Notes under the pieces: model-generated | Database searches by the model: none | Told to the model about the DNA's origin: nothing | What the model saw: only the letters and a program-made list of their open reading frames with translations | Source of the DNA: Epiperipatus broadwayi | Lineage: Eukaryota; Onychophora; Udeonychophora; Euonychophora; Peripatidae | NCBI GenBank assembly: GCA_028023455.1 | Contig: JAQFVV010000002.1 | Span: 33,977,706-34,041,705, forward strand | Direction of reading: 5' to 3' | Length of the DNA: 64,000 nt | Translations under genes and position numbers: made by a program | Shown here: positions 54,911 through 64,000 of the stretch, in pieces | Position numbering within the stretch: the stretch's first letter is position 1 | Layout of the letters: the number at the start of each line of letters is the position of its first letter

Positions 54911-56029
54911 ATACATTTCTACTTTACATTTACCATTTATATATGATTTAATTAACATAATATTTAAACATGCTAATTTATTTCCTTTTTTTTCTAATGT
55001 AAATTTTATGATTGTTTAATTTCTTAATATCTTCTTTAAAAAATCTATTTGCGTTTGGTTTTTGCTAAAAATTAATAGATAGTCATAAATATGTTTTTAT
55101 TTATAAAAATTAGATTATTTTTACTATTCATCATTAATTCTTTTAGTTCTTCCATAAATATATTGCTTAGCATTTCCCCTTATTAATACTTCCTTTTACT
55201 TATAATAATCTCTATTAAATTAAAATGTGATTTCTTTACTACTAACTTCTTTAATTTCTATTAATTATTTTATTTGTGCTTTATAAAAATTTGCATCATA
55301 TTATGAATTACTTAATTTGGTCATATGATTAGGGGAATCTCTCTTAATGATTAGATATGATGTATCAATTTTATGGAACTCATCCGTAATCAATCTAGTG
55401 GTGAGTGATTGCATATGTGATCTGTATATCCAAATGCTTTCCTTTTAGTGCTTATTCCATGATATATCTATGATGAAGAAAATTTGACTTTTAAATAATG
55501 ATTGATATGTAAAGATCCCAATCTACTGTATTCCAATATATGTATATAATATAACATGATTTTAATCTTTATATGTAACTTCCAGTCGTGACTAATGAAT
55601 CAAATATTGTTGTTAATATTTCAGCATCCCTTCCTTATCTTACTAGATTTCTCATGTTTATAAATAGCAGCCGGAGGTTATGGGAGTGAATGAAATGACC
55701 AAATTATATCTCACAATGTATGAATAGCATATAGTATCACATTAACAATTTTATGCAGCAACAATAATCAATTTATATCTCCAATAATATTAGCGATCTA
55801 CCTCTTATAATTATTATCACCAGCTTCTTTTTATAAAAAAAATAATTTGATCTACTTTCAATAACAATTTATTTGCATTCTATTTAGGTCTAATTCTAGG
55901 TACATAAACAGCTACAATTGAAATCAATTACAACTTATGAGTTTTTTATAAGCAAAAGGTGAGATAGTCTATCAATTAACCATTCATAAGATTAAGATTC
56001 AGTATAGCTGAGTCCTTTGAGTAGAGTTC
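54911..56029. other. AT-rich non-coding DNA, nothing identified
   Basis: No gene or repeat recognised. Confidence 0.4.
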
Positions 56030-58010
56030 AATCAAGTTTTGTTCTGGGATAGGGAGCACCTGGATTTAGGCTTTCTGTGGTTACAGATGGTTGAGATCGG
56101 TATGGTGATGTGATTAAAGTCTAAACTGTCCCCATGTCTGGTCCACCAACCAGGGTTGACCACTGCATTTATCATCCTGTTTAATTTTACACAGGGTACT
56201 GAAGAAGAGTTTATCAATGGGGTCATCACAACCTTTATTGAATGTGACTATACATCCGACCAGATTTAAACGTGGCAGGAAGAATCAATACAATGTTTTT
56301 TTTTTTTGGGAAGGAGGGTTGAGGATGATGTAGGGAGGGTCTGAATTGTTGGTTCTTTTTTTTGGTAGGTTAAAAAGCTATTTCCACGATCCACGATAAT
56401 CAAGAATATGGACCATGGACTCCTCCTGTTTCATACATAAAGGGCAAAGGGGGTCAATATTATATCCCCTTTGATAACAAAGGAAGGCTGCAGTAGGAAG
56501 AGCACCCAGGTTGACCTTCAGGAGAAAGTCAACAAACTTGGGACTTAGTTTGAGTAATTTTGTTATCTTTGAGAGTTGCAGTATTCCAATTGGAAGTGCA
56601 TTACCGGTTTTGGTTTTGCCCTCAGAAACCAATTGGTAGACTTGCCAGTAGGATAGTTTATTTTGGAATAGTGAACTTGATGTTCTAAAGTTTTGAACAG
56701 TGATAGACACTTGATGTTGGATCCAGAGTTTACATAGTTTAGGAGGGGGCTGATTGGTAGGATCCACCTCTATTGGGAAAGGGCATTCCATCTCTAGATT
56801 ATCTTTAAAGATCTTATAGAGAATGTTATGGGTTCTTTGGAGATAGAAGACTTTGAGAGAATGGAGTCTGAGGCCATTGATGAGTTTTGGTTTTTGAAGC
56901 ACGTTCAGACTGATGACAGGAGCTTTGCTCCCCCAGCACAATCTCCTGGATAGGGTTTCGATTTGTTTGGTAAATCTAATTGTTGGGGAGAAACCGTCCA
57001 AGTAATATAAAATTTTGGGTAAAACCACTGAATTTAGGAGGGCTACCTTCCCAAACAGAGAAAGATAAACCTTGGATAATGAAGTAATTAAGCTTTCAAT
57101 CTTGTTGATTAGGGAATTTTACAGATCTCTCCTCATGATGGAAGGGGGAGATGCCAGATTGAAACCAATAAATTTTTGGGGGGAGGCCTCAAACCAGCCA
57201 GATCTTCTTGCCAGTGAGGATCGTCCAGATAGCCGACTTCTCTCTGTTAATGCTGAGACCAAATTTGCTTGCAAACTGGTCCAAGAGTTTTTTGAGCCCC
57301 ACCAACTCACTCAGGGAAGAAAGGAATACTACCACATCATCCATATATAAGATGTGGTGTATGTTCTCCTTCAGCATAGGTATTGCAATTCCAGGGAAAG
57401 AAGCCTCTATGCGTAACAGCAGCGGGTTAATGTAGGCCTCAAAGAGGAAAGGTGAGCCCTGTGGGATGGAAATACAGGGCTGAAATCCTGGGGCAACTCT
57501 GCCATCCAAAGAGAGAAATATCTCATGATTTTGCAGGAGGTTCTCTATCATTTGGAAGTAAGCTGTAGATACTTGGATCCCATCCAGTACACTGAGTAAT
57601 ACATCGATCTTGACATAGTCAAAGGCCCCAGCAAAGTTGAGTTGAATTGCGACTGGTCTGGGGTTTTTTTTTCTATGAACATAGTCAACCAGAAGAGGAA
57701 ATCGGCTGATGGCATCGGCAGTTGAGCTCCCTCTCTTGGCGAATTGATAAGATGAAAGATGACTAATGATGTTATCTTGTATATCCTCTTTGATGAGGCT
57801 TACTATTGACTTGGTCAGTAAAGGAAGCATTGAGATCGGACGGAGATTCTCCAAATCATGTGGTGCCTCCCACTTTTTGATAAGAGGAACCATGGCGATT
57901 GGACAAACCCCATCAATCTCTCTGCAGTCATCTGCCAGAAGATTCACCATTCTCTTGACTATAGGGATTGTGAAAGATCGAAGATGAAGCAGTAAAAACT
58001 TAGGAATGCT
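56030..58010 (-). pseudogene. L1/Tx1-like LINE, reverse transcriptase and C-terminal domain, 5'-truncated
   Basis: Minus-strand coding over about 2 kb, the least AT-rich part of the window. Frame 57189-57950 holds RT fingers and palm: ENLRPISMLPLLTK, a GSSTADAI segment (family G.ST..AI), LNFAGAFDYVKI (motif A, catalytic Asp retained in FAGAFD), SIPQGSPF (family G.PQGSPLSP, two residues lost) and YMDDVVVF (motif C, normally YADD). A second frame, 56378-57028, holds the region after the palm (LPKILYYLDG) and a zinc-knuckle CPLCMKQEESMVHIL of the zf-RVT type. An endonuclease domain is not present. Frameshifts near 57030-57190 and altered motifs make it inactive. Confidence 0.88.
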
Positions 58011-58284
58011 GTTTTTTAAGATGTCACAACAATATAATACTGATTGGTGTTATGTAGAAGGCCATTATGCATGCACACATAAATATACATTTAAATATGC
58101 TGCTTTTGCAAAGTCAAGGTGGTACCATGACATCACAGTGATCACCCAAATGGTATACCAAGAGTTTGGAATGCATAAAATAAGTGAATCAGAATAGTAT
58201 TTAATTAGTTAACTAAATAACAATAATTAAAGCATAATTTGGCTTTTTATAAGATTAGCCTATAAGCATAAAAACATTATATGC

Positions 58285-59150
58285 ATCATCATCATCAACC
58301 ATTATCAGTCCACTGCATGATGAAGGTCTCTCCAAGTTCACTCCATCTTCTCTGATCTTTAGCTTCTCTTTTCCACATCACCCCTGCACACTTTCTTATT
58401 TCATCCATCCATCTCACATGTGGTCTCTTTCTGGGTCTTTTACAATCTCTAGCATCCAGTTTAAAATTTCATTTGTCCATCTATTATCATCACTTGTAGC
58501 AATATGTCCAGCCCAACTCCACTTCAGTCTTTTAATTTTTTCAATGAGGTCAGTAACACTTGTTTGTTCTCTTACACATATATTGTGTTTTCGATTTCTT
58601 TTTATTACACCTAACATGAATCTCTCCATACTTCTTTGAATGGTCTGAAGTCTCTGCATTGCTCTTCTATTAAGTAGGCAAGTCTCAGATCTAGAAGTAA
58701 GAACTGGTAAAATGCATTTATTAAAAACATTCCTTTTCAAACACATAGGTATATTTCCTTTTAGTATCAAGTTATTTCTACCAAAAGCACTCCAACCAAG
58801 TTTAATTCTATGATTAATTTCATCCATTATGTTTCCATCTATATTAATAATATAAACAAGGTATTTGTAGTTGTTAACTTCTTCTAACTCATCATAATCA
58901 ATCTTTATTTTCATATTTTGAGAAAATCCATTGAACATTACTTTAGTCTTTTTAACATTTATCTTTAGTCCTATTTTCCTACTTTCATCTGATAACCCCT
59001 GCAACATTTCCTGCAGCTCTAAAAGATTATTTGCAAAAACAACTACATCATCTACAAAATCTAAATGACTTAAATAATCTCCATTTACTTTCACTTCTTT
59101 AGTTTCCCATTTTAATCCACAAAATACTTCTTGCAGCATTGCTAACTATG
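58285..59150 (-). pseudogene. RTE-type LINE, reverse transcriptase fragment, longest copy
   Basis: A single minus-strand frame of 241 codons (58414-59139). The palm motif HLDFVDDVVVFAN is retained (family LRFADDIVL). It is followed by KIGLKINVKKTKVMFNG, the LEEVNNYKYL segment (family LGY.YLG) and IKLGWSAFGRNNL. Next come the CLKRNVFNKCILPVLT block, QRSMERFMLGV, IEKIKRLKWSWAGHI and RWTNEILNWML. The 3' flank ends in GGTTGATGATGATGATGCA (58285-58303). The 5' part (endonuclease, RT fingers) is missing. This is the best preserved of four RTE copies in the window. Confidence 0.9.
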
Positions 59151-59687
59151 AAAATTATTATTATTCAAATATTAATACAAAAATAGCTATATAATTCTTA
59201 AAGACTGACCTTAATAGAATGATATTTAACTGAGTGCTGTTGCTATAGATAGCTCAGATTAAATAGGACAATAATTGTAATGATATTTGTATGTATTAGT
59301 TTTCATTGTAGTAAATAAAGGTTTATGTCAAACAAAGTTAAATAAAAATTATACATCTTACCCATATTTTTTAAATAATGAAATATTATGTAACATAACG
59401 AAATAGATTATTTAATTAAAAAACTGGCCTACTTATTCATTAATTATATTATCTATATCAAATTTTCAAAATTGAATCCAGGATTATATCTGTTTATAAT
59501 ATTTTGTCTTGGTATAATAATATGGGGGCAGCTATTTGTAATATTGATTGCAATAGAAAATGATTGATTATTTGGGGATGATTAAGTCACAAATTGGTTC
59601 AAATGAATTGCATGTTTTAGCTAGGCATAATTTTTAAGATTTGCATATACCAGTACTTATGCATCATGTGTACACAATACCAGATTT
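59151..59687. other. AT-rich non-coding DNA, nothing identified
   Basis: No gene or repeat recognised. Confidence 0.4.
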
Positions 59688-60659
59688 AGTCTTGATGAGG
59701 CCCTAAGCTATATGAAGAAGCCCTGATGCCCCTACTGCTTTAAATTACATCATCAAATAGTGGACTCAAACAATGAAGAAAACAACTACTTCATGCTTCC
59801 AAATCAAGATGCTTCAGATTCACCTATATAAGTGGACATTTAAGTTAAAGATAGATGGCCACTCTTATCTTTATAAAAGTTGCTTGGTGTCATAGTTTGG
59901 AAGGTTCTCTCTATTGGAAAAATTTTATTTGATTATTGCAAACTTTAAAATGCATTGAGTACAGGTCAAAGCCTGTTTAAACTATTTATATATGCTCTCA
60001 ATAAATTAAATACTAATCATCTAATCTCAGAAAAACTTAAAAATATATAAACCTTTTAAAGATGAGGATAAGCCAAATATATTGTCATTTAATTTTTTTA
60101 AAAGAAATAATAATAAAGAATGTGTTTGCAAAATTACAGAAATTACATTATATAATCCTCTAAAAGGAACTAAGTTCCAACTAAAACACTTTTTTCTCCC
60201 AAATACAAAATCACTGATTATGTCATCAAAAGATATACTGTGTACCATGTTACTTTGTATACTCATAATGCAAAGTGCAGACAATTTTTTAAGACATAGT
60301 TGTTCTCAGTTCATTTTTTATTCTTTTTAGCTGAAGAAATAATTTTTCTCCTGAACAATTTGTTATCATTAGACACAGCCACAGCATTAGGGAAAACTAA
60401 CTGAATCTTGTCTTGAAAGATGATTTCATAAAGATTTTTGTGTTGAATTTGTTCTTTTTCAGGATTATTCTGCTTGCCATAATCATGGAAGTGCCTCTGT
60501 TCAGTCATGAGGTTAATATCAACATCGTATGGATATCTCTCATTAAAGTATCTACTACTTTACATAGCTTCCTTCTGATGTTACAAATCAACTAGAAATG
60601 AAAATTTATTTGCAACATAATTATAAACTCCCTGAAGGTTTGTGATGATGATGTTCTAG
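59688..60659 (-). mobile_element. Possible 3' part of the ZMYM1-like hAT element
   Basis: ACCAGATTTAGTCTTGATGA and GAGGCCCTAAGC near 59690-59712 resemble the ends of ZMYM1-type hAT elements (GCCGGATTTAG...GGGCCCTA). A minus-strand copy of repeat X lies at 59840-59965. The frames between (for example 60311-60508) are not recognised. Membership of the element is inferred from position only. Confidence 0.4.
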
Positions 60660-60860
60660 TTGTATTTTTATACTGAACTTTTTCCATCATCTAATATGCG
60701 TATTGAATGTCTTTAAAAAAATTAACTTTATTTAAATGTTCCAAATACATTCAACTGTGCTATTACTAACGTTAGGTGTATTTGGAATAAAGTTAAATTT
60801 TTCTAAAGACATTCAATATGTATATTAGATGATGGAAATAGTCCAATATAAAAAATACAA
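60660..60860. mobile_element. Short foldback MITE, sister of 34517-34963
   Basis: 201 bp, almost entirely inverted arms: TTGTATTTTTATACTGAACT...TCCATCATCTAATATG...CCAAATACATTCAACTG and complements. Same arms as the 34.5-kb element but without the tRNA-like centre. It lies just beyond the end of the readable hAT transposase. Confidence 0.8.
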
Positions 60861-62830
60861 TAATTATAGACTGATGCTCTTCTGGTTAAATTTGCCTCAA
60901 GTCTTCTATGATATGAATGAAGGATTTCACTTGAAATTTGTCTCTTGGAGAAAGATTCTCATCAGCATTGTGTGCAACTCCATCATTGGCTTGTTTTCTT
61001 CTCCACATGTTTCTTTTTTCTGTAGACTTATATTCTACATCAGACAAACTACATTTAGCTTCTTCAATATCATCAAAATTTTCTCAAATATTTTTAACAT
61101 GGTGAGAAAATGATGTACAGATTTGCATATGTGGTAAATACAATCTTTGGATCCTGAAGAGACAGACTGGTTTTGTGAAATTCTTCAGCAAATGGTTATA
61201 TAAATGTAGCATAACAACAAATTCTAGTTCTTCCATTTTTTCCAGAAGACTATTAGCTTGTAGTCTTGTAGCTTCTTTTTCAATCTCATCAGCATAAATG
61301 TGCCTTAGAGCATCTATGATTGGCTTATAGCTCATATATATGCAGATATTGCTTTGAGATGTGCTTCCACCTAGTGTCAGACTATCCTAGTACTCTGATA
61401 GCTGAATCTGTTTTCAAGGATGATAACATCATACACCACTTCTTTGTAGAAGATGAGAAGAAGTGTGTAGCTCTTGAACAATAGCTAAAAAGTTTACTAC
61501 ATCTGAACAGCAATCTACAGCAGCAGGGCCAATAAGATTTAATAAATGTCCAACACATGGAATATATATATCATGCTTGTTTAACTCAAGAATTTTTTGT
61601 TGCATTCCATTGTTTTTCCCAGCTGTATTTGCTGCACTATCATATGACTGTCCTCAATATTTATTGAAGTCTTTACTTAGATAATCCACCACTATACCTG
61701 CCATATCTTCACCACTGTGATTTTCTAACTCTAGAATAGTTAGACACAATTTAACAGATAAGCTGCCACCAAGTGATACAAACCTTAGTATAACAGTTTG
61801 TCAATCCACATGGGAAAGATCTGGCATAGAGTCCACAGACAAACTGAAGTAAGCTGCTTTTCTCAGCTCACCAAAATTGATTCTCGTACTTTATTAGTCA
61901 TAAGTTGCACAAATTTCATCACATACTGTCTTTGATAAATATGAATATGACCCAGATCCTTTGTTTCCATGGTATTTTATATGGGTGGAAAGAGATGGAT
62001 CAAACTTAGCAATCAATTCTAACAAACCAAGGTTGTTGCCTTTATTTGGTGATTCGAAAGTTTCATTGTCTTTCCTAAAAACCAGACCACATTCTTCTAA
62101 TGTGTATGTCACTGTAACAACATGCTCAAGCACATTTTAGTAAAGCTGTTCTTTTATTCTTTTGCTAGTCCTGAGTCTAAGATTAAACCCCGCTTTCTTG
62201 TTAAATATGTAAGCAACACTTTTCTATGATCTTCAGAGTTTCCATGAATTTGAATTACTGTGGAATTTCACCAGTCAGAAAATCCATCAGAAGTTTAGTG
62301 CTGCAGTTGATCTTGAAAACAGTTTGCAAACAAAGCAATAAACAGAACCAGTTCTTGGAGAGTTCACAAGCCATTCTCAATTGTGTGTTTCACCATTAAT
62401 TTTTTTGTTCTGAAAAAGACCTTTTGAACAATATATCACCTGATGTTTGAATGAAGGCCTAGAGTTTTCAAATGGACCATTCCAGTCTGCCACTCTGATG
62501 GACCTTTTAAGATTCAGAATGAGTTCATTCTTTGTGATGATACCCCATTGACCAATATCAGTGAGTTTCATGAAATTTTATTGTTTCAAGTGTAGATGTC
62601 AATTTTGCAACAGAATCCACTCTCACATTGATCAGTTTCAATATCCCCATCAATTCAGATTCTATACCTATGATCCCAGTATCAGAATGAATAGGATGTT
62701 GTAGTTTTGGACTTTGTTGATCTCCTTTGGGTTTGTGAATTATCTTCTATTCCTGGGGACAGATATTTCAAGTTCATTTTCATCTGCTGTTTTCTTTTTC
62801 TCTTCTGGTATCCGATTTCAAGTGTTCATT
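60861..62830 (-). pseudogene. ZMYM1-like hAT transposase (DUF4371 type), multiply broken
   Basis: Minus-strand pieces in family order. 62571-62377 holds DIGQWG...L and a GPF...RPSFKHQVIYC segment (N-terminal TTF-like region). 62133-61894 holds GLVFRKDNETFESPNKGNNL, GLLELIAKFDPSL and GNKGSGSYSYLSKTVCDEIC (DUF4371). 61890-61490 is in shifted frames: YFSLSVDSMPDLSHVD, GEDMAGIVVDYLS, QSYDSAANTAGKNNGMQQKI and the CVGHLLNLIGPAAVDCC core with its catalytic-region Asp. 61335-61084 holds HIYADEIEKEATRLQANSLL and EKMEELEFV. At least four frame breaks and stops; no activity expected. Confidence 0.88.
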
Positions 62831-63446
62831 TCATTGTACAGCTGGAAACAGAATAGCAAAAATAAATGCTAGAAAATCAAAGATTATAAACATGAAAAAT
62901 AATATATAAATAAAATTTCTTATATATTATTGATAACATATACTATGCTAGCTGCTCTCCACCCTTGAATATAAAATATTAAAAAATATTTTAATCCACA
63001 TTTTACTCTTAACAATTAATGACAAAAGATATGTAATATATATTTACTTTAAAGCTTACACTGAGCATGACTAAAATGACCCAAGTTAATAAAAGGTGGG
63101 GTTGATGTATATCAAGATCATTATTTTATTCAATTTAAATATGCTACAACAAGTTAGAATAAATAAAAGTCTGAGATAATATTCCCAAAATAATATTAAT
63201 AAAATTAGAAAATTTCTAGGGAAAAAATGTTTATGTAGTAAAAGAAAATTGCATTTGTGAAAAAAATAGGAATTTTTTGAGGCCTCTTAAAATTGTGATC
63301 AAACTATTAATAGTGATAAAAATAGAATTGATAAAATTAATTCATAGAATCAAACGTTATGAACTGCTTCAGCAAAAGTGAATATAAACACTACATGTAA
63401 GTATGTAAATAAGAAGATATTTAGTAATTTAATTTAAATTGCGCTT
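62831..63446. other. AT-rich non-coding DNA, nothing identified
   Basis: May contain the 5' end of the hAT element (a GAGGCCTC phrase at 63278), but I could not define a terminus. Confidence 0.35.
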
Positions 63447-64000
63447 TATGCAAAAAAGTGAAGCTGGTCTAAAATATTATTAAAGAGTTATATGGCTAAG
63501 CACTTTCAGAGAACTTAAGTCTCCATATTCATAGCCTACTATAATTGAAGTTTAGTGGTGATTTATGCAAAATTGATGCAAAGTTAACTTTCGTAAAGAC
63601 CATTTTCTGGAGATTGCAAAGCACAATTCTTTTCAGTTTATTGCACAGTTGTCATTTGCAATAAAGCATGCCTCCTTAATCTTGCATTTCACATCATTAC
63701 ATTCAGTGCATAGAGCCCTTGCCATAGTGGGTTCAAACACATGGCCTGTTGTTTTTTGGTGCTCGAAGAATATGGATTTGTTTTATTGCAAATGACAACT
63801 GTGCAATAAACTGAAAAGAATCGTGCTTTGCAATCTCCAGAAAATGGTCTTTATGAAAGTTAACTTTGCATAAATTTTGCATAAATCATCACTAAACTTC
63901 AATTATAGTAGGCTATGAATATGGAGACTTCAGTTCTCTGAAAGTGCTTAGCCATATACTCTTTAATAATATTTTAGACCAGCTTCACTTTTTTGCATAA
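63447..64000. repeat. Long inverted repeat (218-bp arms) reaching the window edge
   Basis: Left arm 63447-63664 (TTATGCAAAAAAGTGAAGCT ... GTCATTTGCAATAA) and right arm 63783-64000 are inverted copies with only scattered differences, around a 118-bp spacer. The spacer contains CATAGTGGGTTCAAACACAT, faintly B-box-like. No coding capacity. The right arm may continue past 64000. Confidence 0.9.

Noticed and set aside
57072-57435. Plus-strand open frames over the LINE at 56-58 kb
   Set aside because: They are antisense shadows of the minus-strand reverse transcriptase, whose motifs are clear.
1-64000. CRISPR arrays, operons, bacterial promoters or ribosome binding sites
   Set aside because: The sequence is eukaryotic repeat-rich DNA; tandem repeats present lack the short regular repeat-spacer pattern and there are no prokaryotic genes.
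1-64000. Assignment to a particular animal phylum
   Set aside because: The repeat types present (RTE and Tx1-like LINEs, Penelope-like element, mariner, hAT, tRNA SINEs, hammerhead repeats) occur in several invertebrate phyla. No host gene is available to decide.

Overview
The window is very AT-rich eukaryotic DNA, almost certainly from an invertebrate animal genome. It has no bacterial-style gene packing. It carries tRNA-derived SINEs and relics of RTE-type and L1/Tx1-type LINEs, a Penelope-like element, mariner, pogo-like and hAT transposons, and a recent LTR element. The phylum cannot be fixed from sequence alone. I see no host protein-coding gene that I can support and no intact tRNA gene. 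Every protein-level signal is a fragment of a mobile element, nearly all broken by frameshifts or stops.

The most interesting content is a set of short (about 370-450 bp) non-coding repeats that carry hammerhead self-cleaving ribozymes. I find three sequence-unrelated families: alpha at about 13.8-14.1, 33.0-33.3, 49.9-50.4 and 51.8-53.2 kb; beta at 33.36-33.9 and 49.25-49.45 kb; gamma at 48.45-49.24 kb, with a fragment at 9.56-9.73 kb. All have the core CUGANGA / GAAA / UH. Stem I is long, with an internal loop, and stem II is short with a 4-5 nt loop. Stem III is a nearly loop-free palindrome. Copies stand head-to-tail as dimers with monomers of 369 (beta), 393 (gamma), 453 and 436 (alpha) nt. 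At least three copies are truncated exactly at the predicted cleavage nucleotide (9562, 33829, 52621). This is the architecture expected of animal retrozyme-like elements: small circular-RNA retroposons thought to be mobilised by Penelope-like machinery. A decayed Penelope-like element with a GIY-YIG endonuclease lies at 38.6-39.4 kb.

Layout. 0-8 kb: SINE remnants, a foldback element, an RTE LINE 3' end and a 0.54 kb MITE. 8.2-9.3 kb: a pogo-like MITE, with its sister at 44.2-45.3 kb interrupted by a LINE tail. 13.8-16.8 kb: alpha ribozyme repeat, mariner deletion derivative, SCAND3/ZBED-like hAT relic. 18.5-19.1 kb: RTE LINE. 21.1-22.4 kb: foldback cluster and a SINE with clear target-site duplication. 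24.0-28.8 kb: young non-autonomous LTR retrotransposon with two 2.1 kb LTRs and only 545 bp between them. 29-37 kb: dimeric repeat, mariner copies, ribozyme repeats, a foldback MITE with a tRNA-like core and a 5S rRNA-derived sequence. 38-45 kb: Penelope-like element, minisatellite, pogo-like MITE. 46.8-53.2 kb: SINEs, all three ribozyme families, LINE zinc-knuckle fragment. 54-63 kb: dimeric repeat with a hAT-type insertion, L1/Tx1-like LINE, RTE LINE, ZMYM1-like hAT. 63.4-64.0 kb: a 218-bp-arm inverted repeat running off the window end. The remaining stretches are AT-rich with nothing I can identify.
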